A stretch of 7,874 bases of DNA from NCBI GenBank assembly GCA_013362195.1, contig JABFWM010000595.1, positions 1 to 7,874 of the forward strand, written 5' to 3'. The notes below the pieces were generated by a model that was not told where the DNA came from, ran no database searches, and was given only the letters and a program-made list of their open reading frames with translations. Both the position numbers and the translations under genes were made by a program. Position 1 is the stretch's first letter; each line of letters starts with the position of its first letter. This stretch comes from Acidobacteriota bacterium (GTDB lineage Bacteria; Acidobacteriota; Vicinamibacteria; Vicinamibacterales; 2-12-FULL-66-21). This document shows, piece after piece, positions 1-6,620 of this stretch.

Positions 1-831
1 GACGGCGCCCACCGACAGCGGCGAGAGTACGACGCGGCCGGGCACGAGATCGATCGTCGACGACAGGTCGCGGAACGCGTAGCTGGCAAACTGGCCCGAT
101 GCCGCGGCGATCCTGGCGACGATGTGTATCGGAACGACGTCGCCGGCCTTCGCCGGCGCAGGCGAGGGCGCCTGCGGGCCGGCGGCGGTGAACGCCGAGG
201 CAATCGCAAGCACTTCGTCGAGATCCAGCGCGCGGGCCTGCGCGTCGAGCGTGCCCTGCAGGCGCGCGATGCTGGTCAGCGTTCCGCTCGCCTCGATGCC
301 GGTCGTCTTGCCGCGCACCAGCAGACGCGAGATGGCGAGCCGATCGCCGTCGACCGATGCGTCGAGGTCGACGTGCACCGTCTGCGGCCCGGCGGCGACG
401 TCAAGGTTGCGAAACGTGATCGTGCGAATCGACACGATGGTGAAGCCGGAAGCCGCGGTCGCCGAAGACGAGGCGCCCGCGCCCGGCGCGAACGGCAGCG
501 GCAGCATCACGCGCCCGTTCGAGACGATCACCTGGCCGTCGATGATCGTGCGTGACAGCAGCCCTCGCAGGCCGGTGACGAGCTGCACGTCGCCGAGGCG
601 CACCGTGGGCGGCTCGCCAATGGCGACGTCCTGCAGGTGCACCGAGACCGACGGAAAGATGAATGCCGCGATCGTCTTGATGTGGACCGGCTGGCCGAGG
701 CGCGTCGCAAGCTGCTGTTCGATCTGCCGCCGGACGAGGTCGGACGCCAGCATCCGGTCCGCGAAGAAGTAGACGGCGCCGGCGACAACGAGCAGCAGGA
801 GCACGACCGCGAGCAGCAGCTTGCGGAGCAT
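1..831 (-). CDS. AsmA-like envelope protein, N-terminal part (cut by window edge)
   Basis: This frame is open from an ATG at 831 to the left edge, giving 277 codons with no stop; the C-terminus lies outside the window. Residues 1-3 (MLR) are followed by K4 and a hydrophobic segment at about 5-23 (LLLAVVLLLLVVAGAVYFF), a single N-terminal membrane anchor. The next stretch, with DLVRRQIEQQLATRLGQPV at about 31-49 followed by alternating beta-type sequence (SVSVHLQDVAIGEP at 61-74), matches the start of AsmA/YhdP-type proteins, in which a helix precedes a long beta-rich periplasmic body. Low-complexity Ala/Ser/Pro stretches occur near 116-128 and 216-228. Family members are implicated in outer-membrane assembly or inter-membrane lipid transport; the role here is inferred. 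There is no clear Shine-Dalgarno sequence before the ATG. The gene follows the dehydratase gene on the same strand after 46 bases that contain a palindromic repeat. An uncharacterised anchored beta-rich protein is the alternative. Confidence 0.75.
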   Translation of the reverse strand, partial: MLRKLLLAVVLLLLVVAGAVYFFADRMLASDLVRRQIEQQLATRLGQPVHIKTIAAFIFPSVSVHLQDVAIGEPPTVRLGDVQLVTGLRGLLSRTIIDGQVIVSNGRVMLPLPFAPGAGASSSATAASGFTIVSIRTITFRNLDVAAGPQTVHVDLDASVDGDRLAISRLLVRGKTTGIEASGTLTSIARLQGTLDAQARALDLDEVLAIASAFTAAGPQAPSPAPAKAGDVVPIHIVARIAAASGQFASYAFRDLSSTIDLVPGRVVLSPLSVGAV

Positions 832-857
832 GTACGGGTAGTTTACCCGCGTCCGAT

Positions 858-880
858 CTTCCGCCTGAAGGCGGAAGCTA
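858..880. repeat. REP-like palindrome between dehydratase and AsmA-like genes
   Basis: Perfect 8-base arms CTTCCGCC (858-865) and GGCGGAAG (870-877) enclose a TGAA loop, followed by CTA. On the minus strand this CTA is the TAG stop codon of the dehydratase gene, so the element abuts the gene and supplies its stop. There is no T-run after the stem on either strand, so it is not a standard intrinsic terminator. A 21-base relative with three mismatches lies at 3223-3243. From memory, palindromes of this kind, translated as FRLKAEA-like peptides, recur in Vicinamibacteria-type genomes; I could not verify this here. Confidence 0.6.
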
Positions 881-1840
881 CAGGCGGGCGGAAGCGTCCA
901 GGACGCGTGCGAAGACGTCGGCGTCGACGTTCGCGCCCGTCAGCACGACGGCAACCTCGCGTCCGCGCACGCGCTCGCGTTCCTTTACCAGAGCGGCCAC
1001 CGTCGAAGCGGCGGCCCCTTCGGCGACGCCGTGCGTATCGTCGAAGATGGCGCGCATCGCCGCCTCGATCTCGTCGTCGCTGACCTCGACCACCCGCTCG
1101 ACGCCGCAGCGGATCGTCTCGAGCGCGTCGGCCACCGGTGTGCGGCAGGCCATGCCGTCGGCGATGCGCGTGCTCACGTCGTGCGGCACGGGACGGCCGA
1201 GCGCAAGCGATCGCGCGTAGGCGGGCGCGCCGGCGGCGACCACCGCCACGATCTGCGTGCGGCGGCCGAGCGCATCGCGTGCCGCGATCGCGCCGCAGAT
1301 GCCCGAGCCCAGCCCGATCGGCACGTACAGGATCTGCAGATCGGGCGCCGCGCGCAGCAGCTCCAGCGAGTAGGTGGCGGCGCCGCGGACGAGGTCCGGA
1401 TGGAACGACGGGACCATGTGCCAGCCGTTCGCGGCGGCGTGGCGCGCCGCCGCCTCGAGCGACGCCTGGAAGTCGTGCCCTTCTTCAATCAGCGTGGCGC
1501 CGAGCGCGCGCATCGCGCGGTTCTTGCTGCGGCTGTTCCCGTGCGGCACGACCACCGTGGTCTTCAGGCGATGACGCGCCGCCGCGAAGGCGACCGCTTG
1601 TCCGTGGTTGCCGCGCGTCGCCGCGATGACGCCCTCCACCTCGGGATGCCGCGAGCGCAGCGCGTCGAGGTACACGAGGCCGCCGCGCACCTTGAACGCG
1701 CCGATCGGCGTGTGGTGCTCGTGCTTCACCCACACCGCCGTGCCGCAGCGCTCGTCGAGCAGCGGCCAGCGCTGCTGTGGCGTGGGCGGCATGGCGCGGT
1801 AGACGACGGCAGCCGCCCGTTCGAGGTCGTCGAGCCTCAT
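878..1840 (-). CDS. PLP-dependent threonine/serine dehydratase-like protein
   Basis: A 320-residue fold-type II PLP enzyme, expected to deaminate L-threonine and/or L-serine to a 2-oxo acid and ammonia in the cytoplasm. The Schiff-base lysine is K50 in HTPIGAFKVRGG. TRGNHGQ at 75-81 is the asparagine loop that contacts the PLP ring and substrate carboxylate. The glycine loop that binds PLP phosphate is GLGSG at 176-180, and TGANVD at 301-306 lies where the residue facing the PLP ring nitrogen is found. The chain ends just after the catalytic domain, with no ACT regulatory domain, so feedback control by isoleucine of the IlvA type is not expected. I chose ATG at 1840 because the family begins close to this point (LDDLERAAAVVYRAMPPTP); the frame stays open upstream to GTG at 1858 and TTG at 1876. 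The stop TAG lies in the palindrome at 858-880. Substrate could instead be another hydroxy-amino acid. Confidence 0.9.
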   Translation of the reverse strand: MRLDDLERAAAVVYRAMPPTPQQRWPLLDERCGTAVWVKHEHHTPIGAFKVRGGLVYLDALRSRHPEVEGVIAATRGNHGQAVAFAAARHRLKTTVVVPHGNSRSKNRAMRALGATLIEEGHDFQASLEAAARHAAANGWHMVPSFHPDLVRGAATYSLELLRAAPDLQILYVPIGLGSGICGAIAARDALGRRTQIVAVVAAGAPAYARSLALGRPVPHDVSTRIADGMACRTPVADALETIRCGVERVVEVSDDEIEAAMRAIFDDTHGVAEGAAASTVAALVKERERVRGREVAVVLTGANVDADVFARVLDASARL

Positions 1841-1910
1841 GTCGGTATCAACACGCACGGCCGTGGCCCTCGTCAACTCGAACCGCGAGCGCCACGACGA
1901 TTCGCACGCG

Positions 1911-3308
1911 CTACTGCAGCTGCACCTTGACCACGGTCGCGACCGGATCGATCGGCTGTCCGGGCAGCGTGATCGTGAAGCCGCCCCCGTCGGCGGCCTT
2001 GCCGATCGTCAGCTTCGCTGAACTGCCCAACAGGGTCGCGCTCGCCGGCGTGCCTGCCGTCGCCGGCACGGTCAGCACGCCGTCAGCCGGCCAGTCGAAT
2101 ACCTGGAGGTAGAGGGTGGAGTCCTTCTTCGTGGCGCGTCCCCAGCTCAGTTGCGTCGTGAACGGGCTCGCGGTCGTGCCGTAAATCGATTCGCCGTTCT
2201 TCGCGATCCACTTCCCCATCGCGGCAAGCCGATCGACGCTGGCGCTGGGCATCGTCCCGCGCGCGGTCGGGCCCACGTTCAGCAGATAGTTGCCGCCCTT
2301 GGACACGATGTCGACGAGGTTGCGAATCAGCTTCTCCGGCGTCTTCCAGTTCTCGTCGTACGACTTGAACCCCCACGTATCGTTCATCGTCATGCAGCTT
2401 TCCCAGTCGACGCCGGGGAGACCGGAGGCGGGAATCTGCTGCTCGGGCGTCCCGAAGTCGCCGGCGTAGGTGCGGTCGGACTTGTTCAGGCCTTCCATGC
2501 CCTTGCGTCCCTTGCCGACGCGGTTGTTGATCAGGATGTCGGGCTTGAGGCCGCGCACGTAGGCGTAGAGATCCTGGCCGTCCTCCTCCGTCCACCAGTC
2601 GACCCACTCGCCGTCGAACCAGAGCACGGCGGGGTCGTACTTCGTGACCAGTTCCTTCAACTGCGCCTTCATGTAGTCGACGTATTCCTGCTTGCGGCCC
2701 TCGCGAATCTTGGTCTGGCCGTGGCCGGCCGTGGGATCCTTGCCGGGCGCGTCGACATACTGCGCGGGATGGTGCCAGTCCATGATCGAGTAGTAGAACG
2801 CGAACTTGATGCCCTGGCGCTTGCACTCGTCGGCAAGCGCGCGCATCGGATCCTTCTTGTACGGCGTCGCGTCGACGATGTCGTAGGTGGTGACCGCGCT
2901 GTCGAACATCGAGAAGCCGTCGTGGTGCTTCGACGTGATCACGATGTACTTCATCCCCGCGTTCTTGGCGATGCGCACCCATTCCGCGGCATTGAACTCC
3001 TGCGGGTTGAACTGCGGCGCGAACTTCTCGTACTCGGCGCGCGGGATGTTCGCCCAGGACATGATCCATTCGCCGATTTCTTTCGACTGCTTGCCGTTGT
3101 AGGTGCCGGCGGGCACCGCGTAGAGGCCCCAGTGGATGAACATCCCGAACCGCGCGTCGCGCCACCAGGCCATCCGCGCCTCGCGCTGCGCCGGCGTTTC
3201 CCGGGCCGCCTGCCCGCGCGCCGCGTCGGCCTGCAGGCGGAAGCCGCCGCCGACGGTCATCAGCATCATCGCAACCAGCACACACGTTCGAACCGTTCGC
3301 TGCGGCAT
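1911..3308 (-). CDS. secreted alpha-L-fucosidase, GH29
   Basis: A 465-residue glycoside hydrolase that removes terminal alpha-L-fucose with retention of configuration. A signal peptide (basic residues R4 and R7, hydrophobic core about 9-21) ends near an A-x-A site at A27-D28-A29, so export to the periplasm or outside is expected. The GH29 barrel begins with WWRDARFGMFIHWGLYAVPA (48-67). SKHHDGF at 126-132 is the substrate-binding histidine pair, and D232 in LWFDGEW is the expected catalytic nucleophile. E303 in DWESCMTMN is a candidate acid/base, as in the more linkage-specific GH29 members; this is inference. GNYLLNVGP at 339-347 closes the barrel, and a small beta domain (about 375-465) follows. 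The length fits the compact two-domain forms. The start is one base past the stop of the upstream TIM-barrel gene, with a GGAG about 11 bases ahead, so translational coupling is likely. The signal-peptide end overlaps repeat-like DNA at 3223-3243. Confidence 0.95.
   Translation of the reverse strand: MPQRTVRTCVLVAMMLMTVGGGFRLQADAARGQAARETPAQREARMAWWRDARFGMFIHWGLYAVPAGTYNGKQSKEIGEWIMSWANIPRAEYEKFAPQFNPQEFNAAEWVRIAKNAGMKYIVITSKHHDGFSMFDSAVTTYDIVDATPYKKDPMRALADECKRQGIKFAFYYSIMDWHHPAQYVDAPGKDPTAGHGQTKIREGRKQEYVDYMKAQLKELVTKYDPAVLWFDGEWVDWWTEEDGQDLYAYVRGLKPDILINNRVGKGRKGMEGLNKSDRTYAGDFGTPEQQIPASGLPGVDWESCMTMNDTWGFKSYDENWKTPEKLIRNLVDIVSKGGNYLLNVGPTARGTMPSASVDRLAAMGKWIAKNGESIYGTTASPFTTQLSWGRATKKDSTLYLQVFDWPADGVLTVPATAGTPASATLLGSSAKLTIGKAADGGGFTITLPGQPIDPVATVVKVQLQ
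3223..3243 (-). repeat. repeat-like segment inside fucosidase signal peptide
   Basis: Read on the minus strand these 21 bases match the palindrome at 858-878 (plus strand) at 18 of 21 positions, counted by eye. They encode FRLQADA of the fucosidase, where the intergenic copy would encode FRLKAEA in the equivalent frame. The hairpin is degraded here. The match may be chance in GC-rich DNA, but the exact ten-base core CTTCCGCCTG and the shared register favour common origin. Confidence 0.35.
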
Positions 3309-3309
3309 C

Positions 3310-4233
3310 TCAGAGCACTCCCGCTTTCTTCATCACGTCGGTGGTCGTCTTCAGTCCGAGCCGCGCGCCTTCTTCCGCGGGCATCTCGGCCGGCACCCGG
3401 CCGAGCGGCTCCGGACTGATCGCATCGGTGTAGCCGATCTTCTTCAGGGCCTGGAAGAACGTCACGAGATCGATCACGCCTTCGCCCGGGAAGAGGCGCT
3501 GATTGTCGCGCACGTCTTCGGGCGGCTGGGCCTTCGCATCGGACACGTGGATATGGACGATGCGCGCTTTGCCGGCCGTGATGATGTCGCTGGCGGTCGC
3601 GCCGGCGTGGTGCCAGTGCCACGCGTCGAGCAGGACGCCGACGTTCGCGCCGCAGTCGGTGCAGAAGTCGAGCGTCTCGGGCATGCGCCAGATGAATTCG
3701 TGGGGATTGCGGGTGCGGAAGTGCAGCGGCCCGAGGAATTCCAGCCCGAGCCGCAGGCCGGCGGGTTCGAGCACCTTCGCGATCGCGGTGATGCGCGTCT
3801 TGAGCAGGGCGCGGAACTCCGGCTTCGGCGTCGTGCTCGAGGGCGGCAGCACCGCGATCATCCGCGGGCAGCCGATCGTCGCCGCGAACACCGCCGCGTC
3901 TTCGAGCTTCGCGAGCCCCGACTCGAACGTCGCGTCGTCGCCGGCGAAGTTGACGGGAAGTCCGACGGCGCCGGGAGCAATCTGGAGCGTTCGGAGCAGC
4001 GTTCGCGTGTCTGCCGCCCCCTGCGTCCGTGCGCCGGCCAGATCGACGTCGACGCCGCCGTAGCCCGTCGACGCGGCAAGCTTCGCGAAGTCGAGCCACG
4101 CCATCCGCCTCGTCAGCGACGAGTTGAGCGACACGAACATCGCTCGGTTTGGTGCCCGAGTGTGCCTGGTGCCGGTGAGGGCCGGGAAGAGGCCCGCGGC
4201 AAGCGCGCTGGTGAGAAAGGCGCGTCGATGCAT
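3310..4233 (-). CDS. Tat-exported sugar phosphate isomerase/epimerase-like TIM barrel
   Basis: A 307-residue protein of the xylose isomerase-like TIM-barrel group. Its N-terminus, MHRRAFLTSALAAGLFPAL, is a twin-arginine signal (RRAFL at 3-7 followed by a hydrophobic core), so it is probably exported folded with its metal. The expected metal ligands are present: E165 in LGLEFLGP, D203 in LLDAWHWHH, H229 in VHIHVSDA and E275 in SPEPL. FPGEGVIDL at 248-256 is the usual substrate-loop region of the family. Relatives isomerise or epimerise sugars or keto-sugars, and many are of unknown substrate. The stop codon is one base from the start of the GH29 gene, indicating a two-gene unit in which this protein may act on a sugar or oligosaccharide near the fucosidase; the substrate is not visible from sequence. 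The ATG at 4233 is chosen because it gives the complete Tat signal; no clear Shine-Dalgarno precedes it. Confidence 0.88.
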   Translation of the reverse strand: MHRRAFLTSALAAGLFPALTGTRHTRAPNRAMFVSLNSSLTRRMAWLDFAKLAASTGYGGVDVDLAGARTQGAADTRTLLRTLQIAPGAVGLPVNFAGDDATFESGLAKLEDAAVFAATIGCPRMIAVLPPSSTTPKPEFRALLKTRITAIAKVLEPAGLRLGLEFLGPLHFRTRNPHEFIWRMPETLDFCTDCGANVGVLLDAWHWHHAGATASDIITAGKARIVHIHVSDAKAQPPEDVRDNQRLFPGEGVIDLVTFFQALKKIGYTDAISPEPLGRVPAEMPAEEGARLGLKTTTDVMKKAGVL

Positions 4234-4530
4234 GCGCGCCCATTATGCACGAGCGCGGTGCGCGCCGCCGCCGAGGGACTGCCGGTCCCACTCCGGCCAG
4301 AACATCCTGTACTTCCGCCGAATCTGCCGCGTCGTGTTGACCGGAAAGCCCGCGTGTGGCGGCCGGTCCTCGACCTGGCGCGGGCCGTCGTCGAAGCGAT
4401 CCGCCGAGTGTTTGAAGGAGGTGGCTGGCCCATCCCTGCACTTAACGACCCGTTCTGCACGACACACAGAAAACGGGACGAGTCGCTTTTTGGCGAAACA
4501 TGGGGACCGCCATCACGCTACGCTGGAAGC
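4234..4530. other. divergent spacer, no convincing gene
   Basis: These 297 bases separate the leftward TIM-barrel/fucosidase pair from the rightward amidohydrolase-CYTH gene, so they should carry promoters for both. I see no strong -35/-10 pair. CATAAT on the minus strand (4242-4247) lies only eight bases before the leftward start and has no good -35. A purine-rich AAGGAGGTG occurs on the plus strand near 4425-4433 without a sensible start codon behind it. A minus-strand frame from ATG at 4467 to TAA at 4243 (74 codons) is open, with high third-position GC in its second half, but its peptide resembles nothing I recognise. Confidence 0.6.
4449..4477. repeat. imperfect inverted repeat upstream of amidohydrolase-CYTH gene
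   Basis: CCCGTTCTG at 4449-4457 can pair with CAG-AA-AACGGG at 4467-4477, with one two-base bulge and a nine-base loop. It ends 53 bases before the ATG at 4531, and five Ts occur at 4487-4491. It could be an operator or a leader hairpin. The T-run is ten bases past the stem, too far for a normal intrinsic terminator. Confidence 0.3.
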
Positions 4531-6525
4531 ATGCCCGCGCGCTGTGACGTGCTGCTCGCGAACGCCACGGTCCTCACCATGGACGAGCAGTTCACGAGCC
4601 ATCCGGACTCGGGCGTCGCCGTGGCCGGCGACGCGATCGTCGCCGTCGGACCCGACGCGCTGGCCTGTGACGCAGGCGAGCGGATCGACTGCCGCGGCGC
4701 CGTCGTGATGCCGGGACTGGTGAACGCGCACACGCACGTGCCGATGGCGCTGCTGCGCGGCCTCGCCGACGACCTGCGCCTCGACGTGTGGCTGATGGGC
4801 TACATGATGCCAGTCGAACGCGAGTTCGTGACGCCCGAGTTCGTGCGCCTCGGCACCTCGCTCGGCTGCGCCGAGATGATTCGCTCGGGCGTGACCTGCT
4901 TCGCCGACATGTACTACTTCGAAGAAGCGGTCGCCGAAGCGACCGCGGCGGCGGGGCTGCGCGCGCTCTGCGGACAAACGGTGCTGCGCTTCCCCGCCCC
5001 CGACGCCACCAGCTACGAGGATGCGCTTGCGCGCGCGCGCGACTTCATCACCCGGTGGCGCAACCATCCGCTGATCGTCCCGGCGCCCGCGCCGCACGCG
5101 CCCTACACCTGCACGCCCGAGATTCTGCGTGACTGCGCGGAGCTGGCCGCGGAGTTCGACGTGCCGCTGCACACGCATCTCGCCGAGACGCTGCTCGAGG
5201 TCGAGGAATCACGGCGCGTCAACGGCATGCCGGTGGTGCCGTTCGTCAAGAAGCAAGGGCTCTTCGGCGCGAAGGTGCTGGCCGCGCACTGCGTGCACGT
5301 GGACGAGGGCGAGATCCGCGCGCTCAAGAACTCCGGCGCGGGCGTCGCGCACAATCCCACGAGCAACCTCAAGCTCGGCGCGGGCGTCGCGCCGGTGGCG
5401 CGGATGCTGGCGCTTGGCGTCGACGTCGGGATCGGCACCGACGGCCCCGCGTCGAACAACGATCTCGACATGTTCGAAGAGACGCGGCTCGCGGCGCTGC
5501 TCGCGAAGGGCATCGGCGGCGATCCGACGGCGGTGCCGGCTCGCCAGGCGCTCGCGATGGCGACGCGGCTCGGCGCGCGCGCGCTGCACCTGGATCACCT
5601 GACGGGATCGCTCGAAGCGGGCAAGCGCGCCGACCTGCTGGTGCTCGATGTCTCCGCGATCCACAACCTGCCGGCCTTCCACCGCGACCCCAACGGCATC
5701 TACGCGCAGATCGTGTACGCGTCGAAAGCCACCGACGTCGTGCACGTCATGTGCAACGGCCGCTGGCTCATGAAGGATCGCGCGCTGCTGACGGTGGACG
5801 AAGCGGGGCTGCGCGAGGCCGCCGCCGGACAGGCGCGCCGGATCGACGCGTTTCTCGGCAGCCGCGAAGTCAGCGTGCTGCAGAAACTCGTCGCGGTCGG
5901 CGGCGCGATCGAGCAGGAAAGCTTCGAGGTGCAGGTGAAGGCGCGCGTGCCGACCGCCGACCAGGTCCGGACGATCCTCGACGGCGATCACGTCACCGTC
6001 ATTCGCCGCAGCCGCTACCATCAGTTCGACACCTACTGGTCGTTCGAGGACCTCGAGCAGGGACGGCTGCGCTACCGCGAGGACGAGTTCCTGGACGCCG
6101 ACGGCAACGTCACGGGGGCACGGGCCCGGCTCACGCTCACCGGGCGCACGCACGAGGAGCGGTTCGGCCACGTCATCCTGTTCCGCTCGCGCTATCTCGC
6201 ACCCGCGGCCCACTCTGCGCGCTTTTACCGCGAGTACTTCCGTCCCGCGGCCGAGCGCTTCGTCGACAAGGAGCGGCAGCGATGGCTCGTCGCCTACCGC
6301 GGCGTCGAGTTCTACGTCCACCTCGATCGGTTGATTTCACCGCCGGTCGACGGGTACTTCCTCGAGGTGAAGTCGCGCACGTGGTCGCGCCGGGATGCGC
6401 GCGACAAGGCGACGGTCATCGCGGAGCTGCTTGCGCTGTTCGGCGCGAGCGCCGACGACACGATCACGGACGGCTACGCGGACCTGGCCCCGGCGACGGG
6501 CGGGACGCGCCCCGCCGCCGGCTGA
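4531..6525 (+). CDS. amidohydrolase (MTA/SAH deaminase-type) fused to CYTH domain
   Basis: A 664-residue cytoplasmic protein with no signal peptide. Residues 1-445 form a metal-dependent amidohydrolase of the MtaD/TrzA group: H67 and H69 in NAHTHVPM, H189 in PHAPYT, H216 and E219 in THLAET, H253 in AAHCVHV and D304 in GTDGPASNN are the expected metal and catalytic residues. Known relatives deaminate S-adenosylhomocysteine, 5'-methylthioadenosine, adenosine or other heterocycles, so deamination of an adenine nucleoside is the best guess. After a linker (about 445-461), residues 462-640 resemble the CYTH/CyaB-type triphosphate tunnel fold: EVQVKARV (466-473), YHQFDTYW (496-503), GRLRYRED (511-518), YVHLDRL (595-601) and YFLEVKSRTW (609-618). 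The first motif reads ExQxK rather than ExExK. Amidohydrolases of this group normally end near 430-450 residues, so the tail is a true addition. The ATG at 4531 starts directly at the family N-terminus; open frame further upstream runs antisense to other genes. Enzyme activity of the tail is uncertain. Confidence 0.9.
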   Translation: MPARCDVLLANATVLTMDEQFTSHPDSGVAVAGDAIVAVGPDALACDAGERIDCRGAVVMPGLVNAHTHVPMALLRGLADDLRLDVWLMGYMMPVEREFVTPEFVRLGTSLGCAEMIRSGVTCFADMYYFEEAVAEATAAAGLRALCGQTVLRFPAPDATSYEDALARARDFITRWRNHPLIVPAPAPHAPYTCTPEILRDCAELAAEFDVPLHTHLAETLLEVEESRRVNGMPVVPFVKKQGLFGAKVLAAHCVHVDEGEIRALKNSGAGVAHNPTSNLKLGAGVAPVARMLALGVDVGIGTDGPASNNDLDMFEETRLAALLAKGIGGDPTAVPARQALAMATRLGARALHLDHLTGSLEAGKRADLLVLDVSAIHNLPAFHRDPNGIYAQIVYASKATDVVHVMCNGRWLMKDRALLTVDEAGLREAAAGQARRIDAFLGSREVSVLQKLVAVGGAIEQESFEVQVKARVPTADQVRTILDGDHVTVIRRSRYHQFDTYWSFEDLEQGRLRYREDEFLDADGNVTGARARLTLTGRTHEERFGHVILFRSRYLAPAAHSARFYREYFRPAAERFVDKERQRWLVAYRGVEFYVHLDRLISPPVDGYFLEVKSRTWSRRDARDKATVIAELLALFGASADDTITDGYADLAPATGGTRPAAG

Positions 6526-6620
6526 GGGCGTCTTCCAGCAGCCGCGACAGCTCCGCGCCCTCCGCCGAGTTGTTCGTGAATGCCGCGGCGGTACGCCCCT
6601 GGTGGTCGTGCGATGGCGGA

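Noticed and set aside
835..849. Inverted repeat CGGGTA-GTT-TACCCG just before the AsmA-like start
   Set aside because: Six-base arms with a three-base loop and no T-run are too weak to call a terminator or operator.
1841..1876. Upstream GTG (1858) or TTG (1876) start for the dehydratase
   Set aside because: Neither has a convincing ribosome binding site, and homologues start near the ATG at 1840. A GAGG lies before the GTG, so that start stays possible.
1031..1930. Long plus-strand frame opposite the dehydratase
   Set aside because: It is antisense to a gene with intact PLP-enzyme motifs; its composition is Arg/Ala/His-rich and low in plausible structure.
2151..3419. Long plus-strand frame opposite the fucosidase
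   Set aside because: It is the antisense shadow of a clear GH29 gene; high GC keeps such frames free of stops and its product has no recognisable motif.
4242..4247. CATAAT as a -10 box for the TIM-barrel/fucosidase pair
   Set aside because: There is no -35-like hexamer at normal spacing, and the start of transcription would fall almost on the ATG. A leaderless transcript is possible but unsupported.
3136..4530. Open plus-strand frame extending the amidohydrolase-CYTH gene about 1.4 kb upstream
   Set aside because: It runs antisense through the TIM-barrel and part of the fucosidase gene with an Arg/Ala-rich composition typical of shadow frames. The enzyme family begins at the ATG at 4531.
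5209..6321. 370-codon minus-strand frame opposite the amidohydrolase-CYTH gene
   Set aside because: It is an antisense shadow rich in Arg, Ala and His with no domain, lying inside a gene with complete catalytic motifs.
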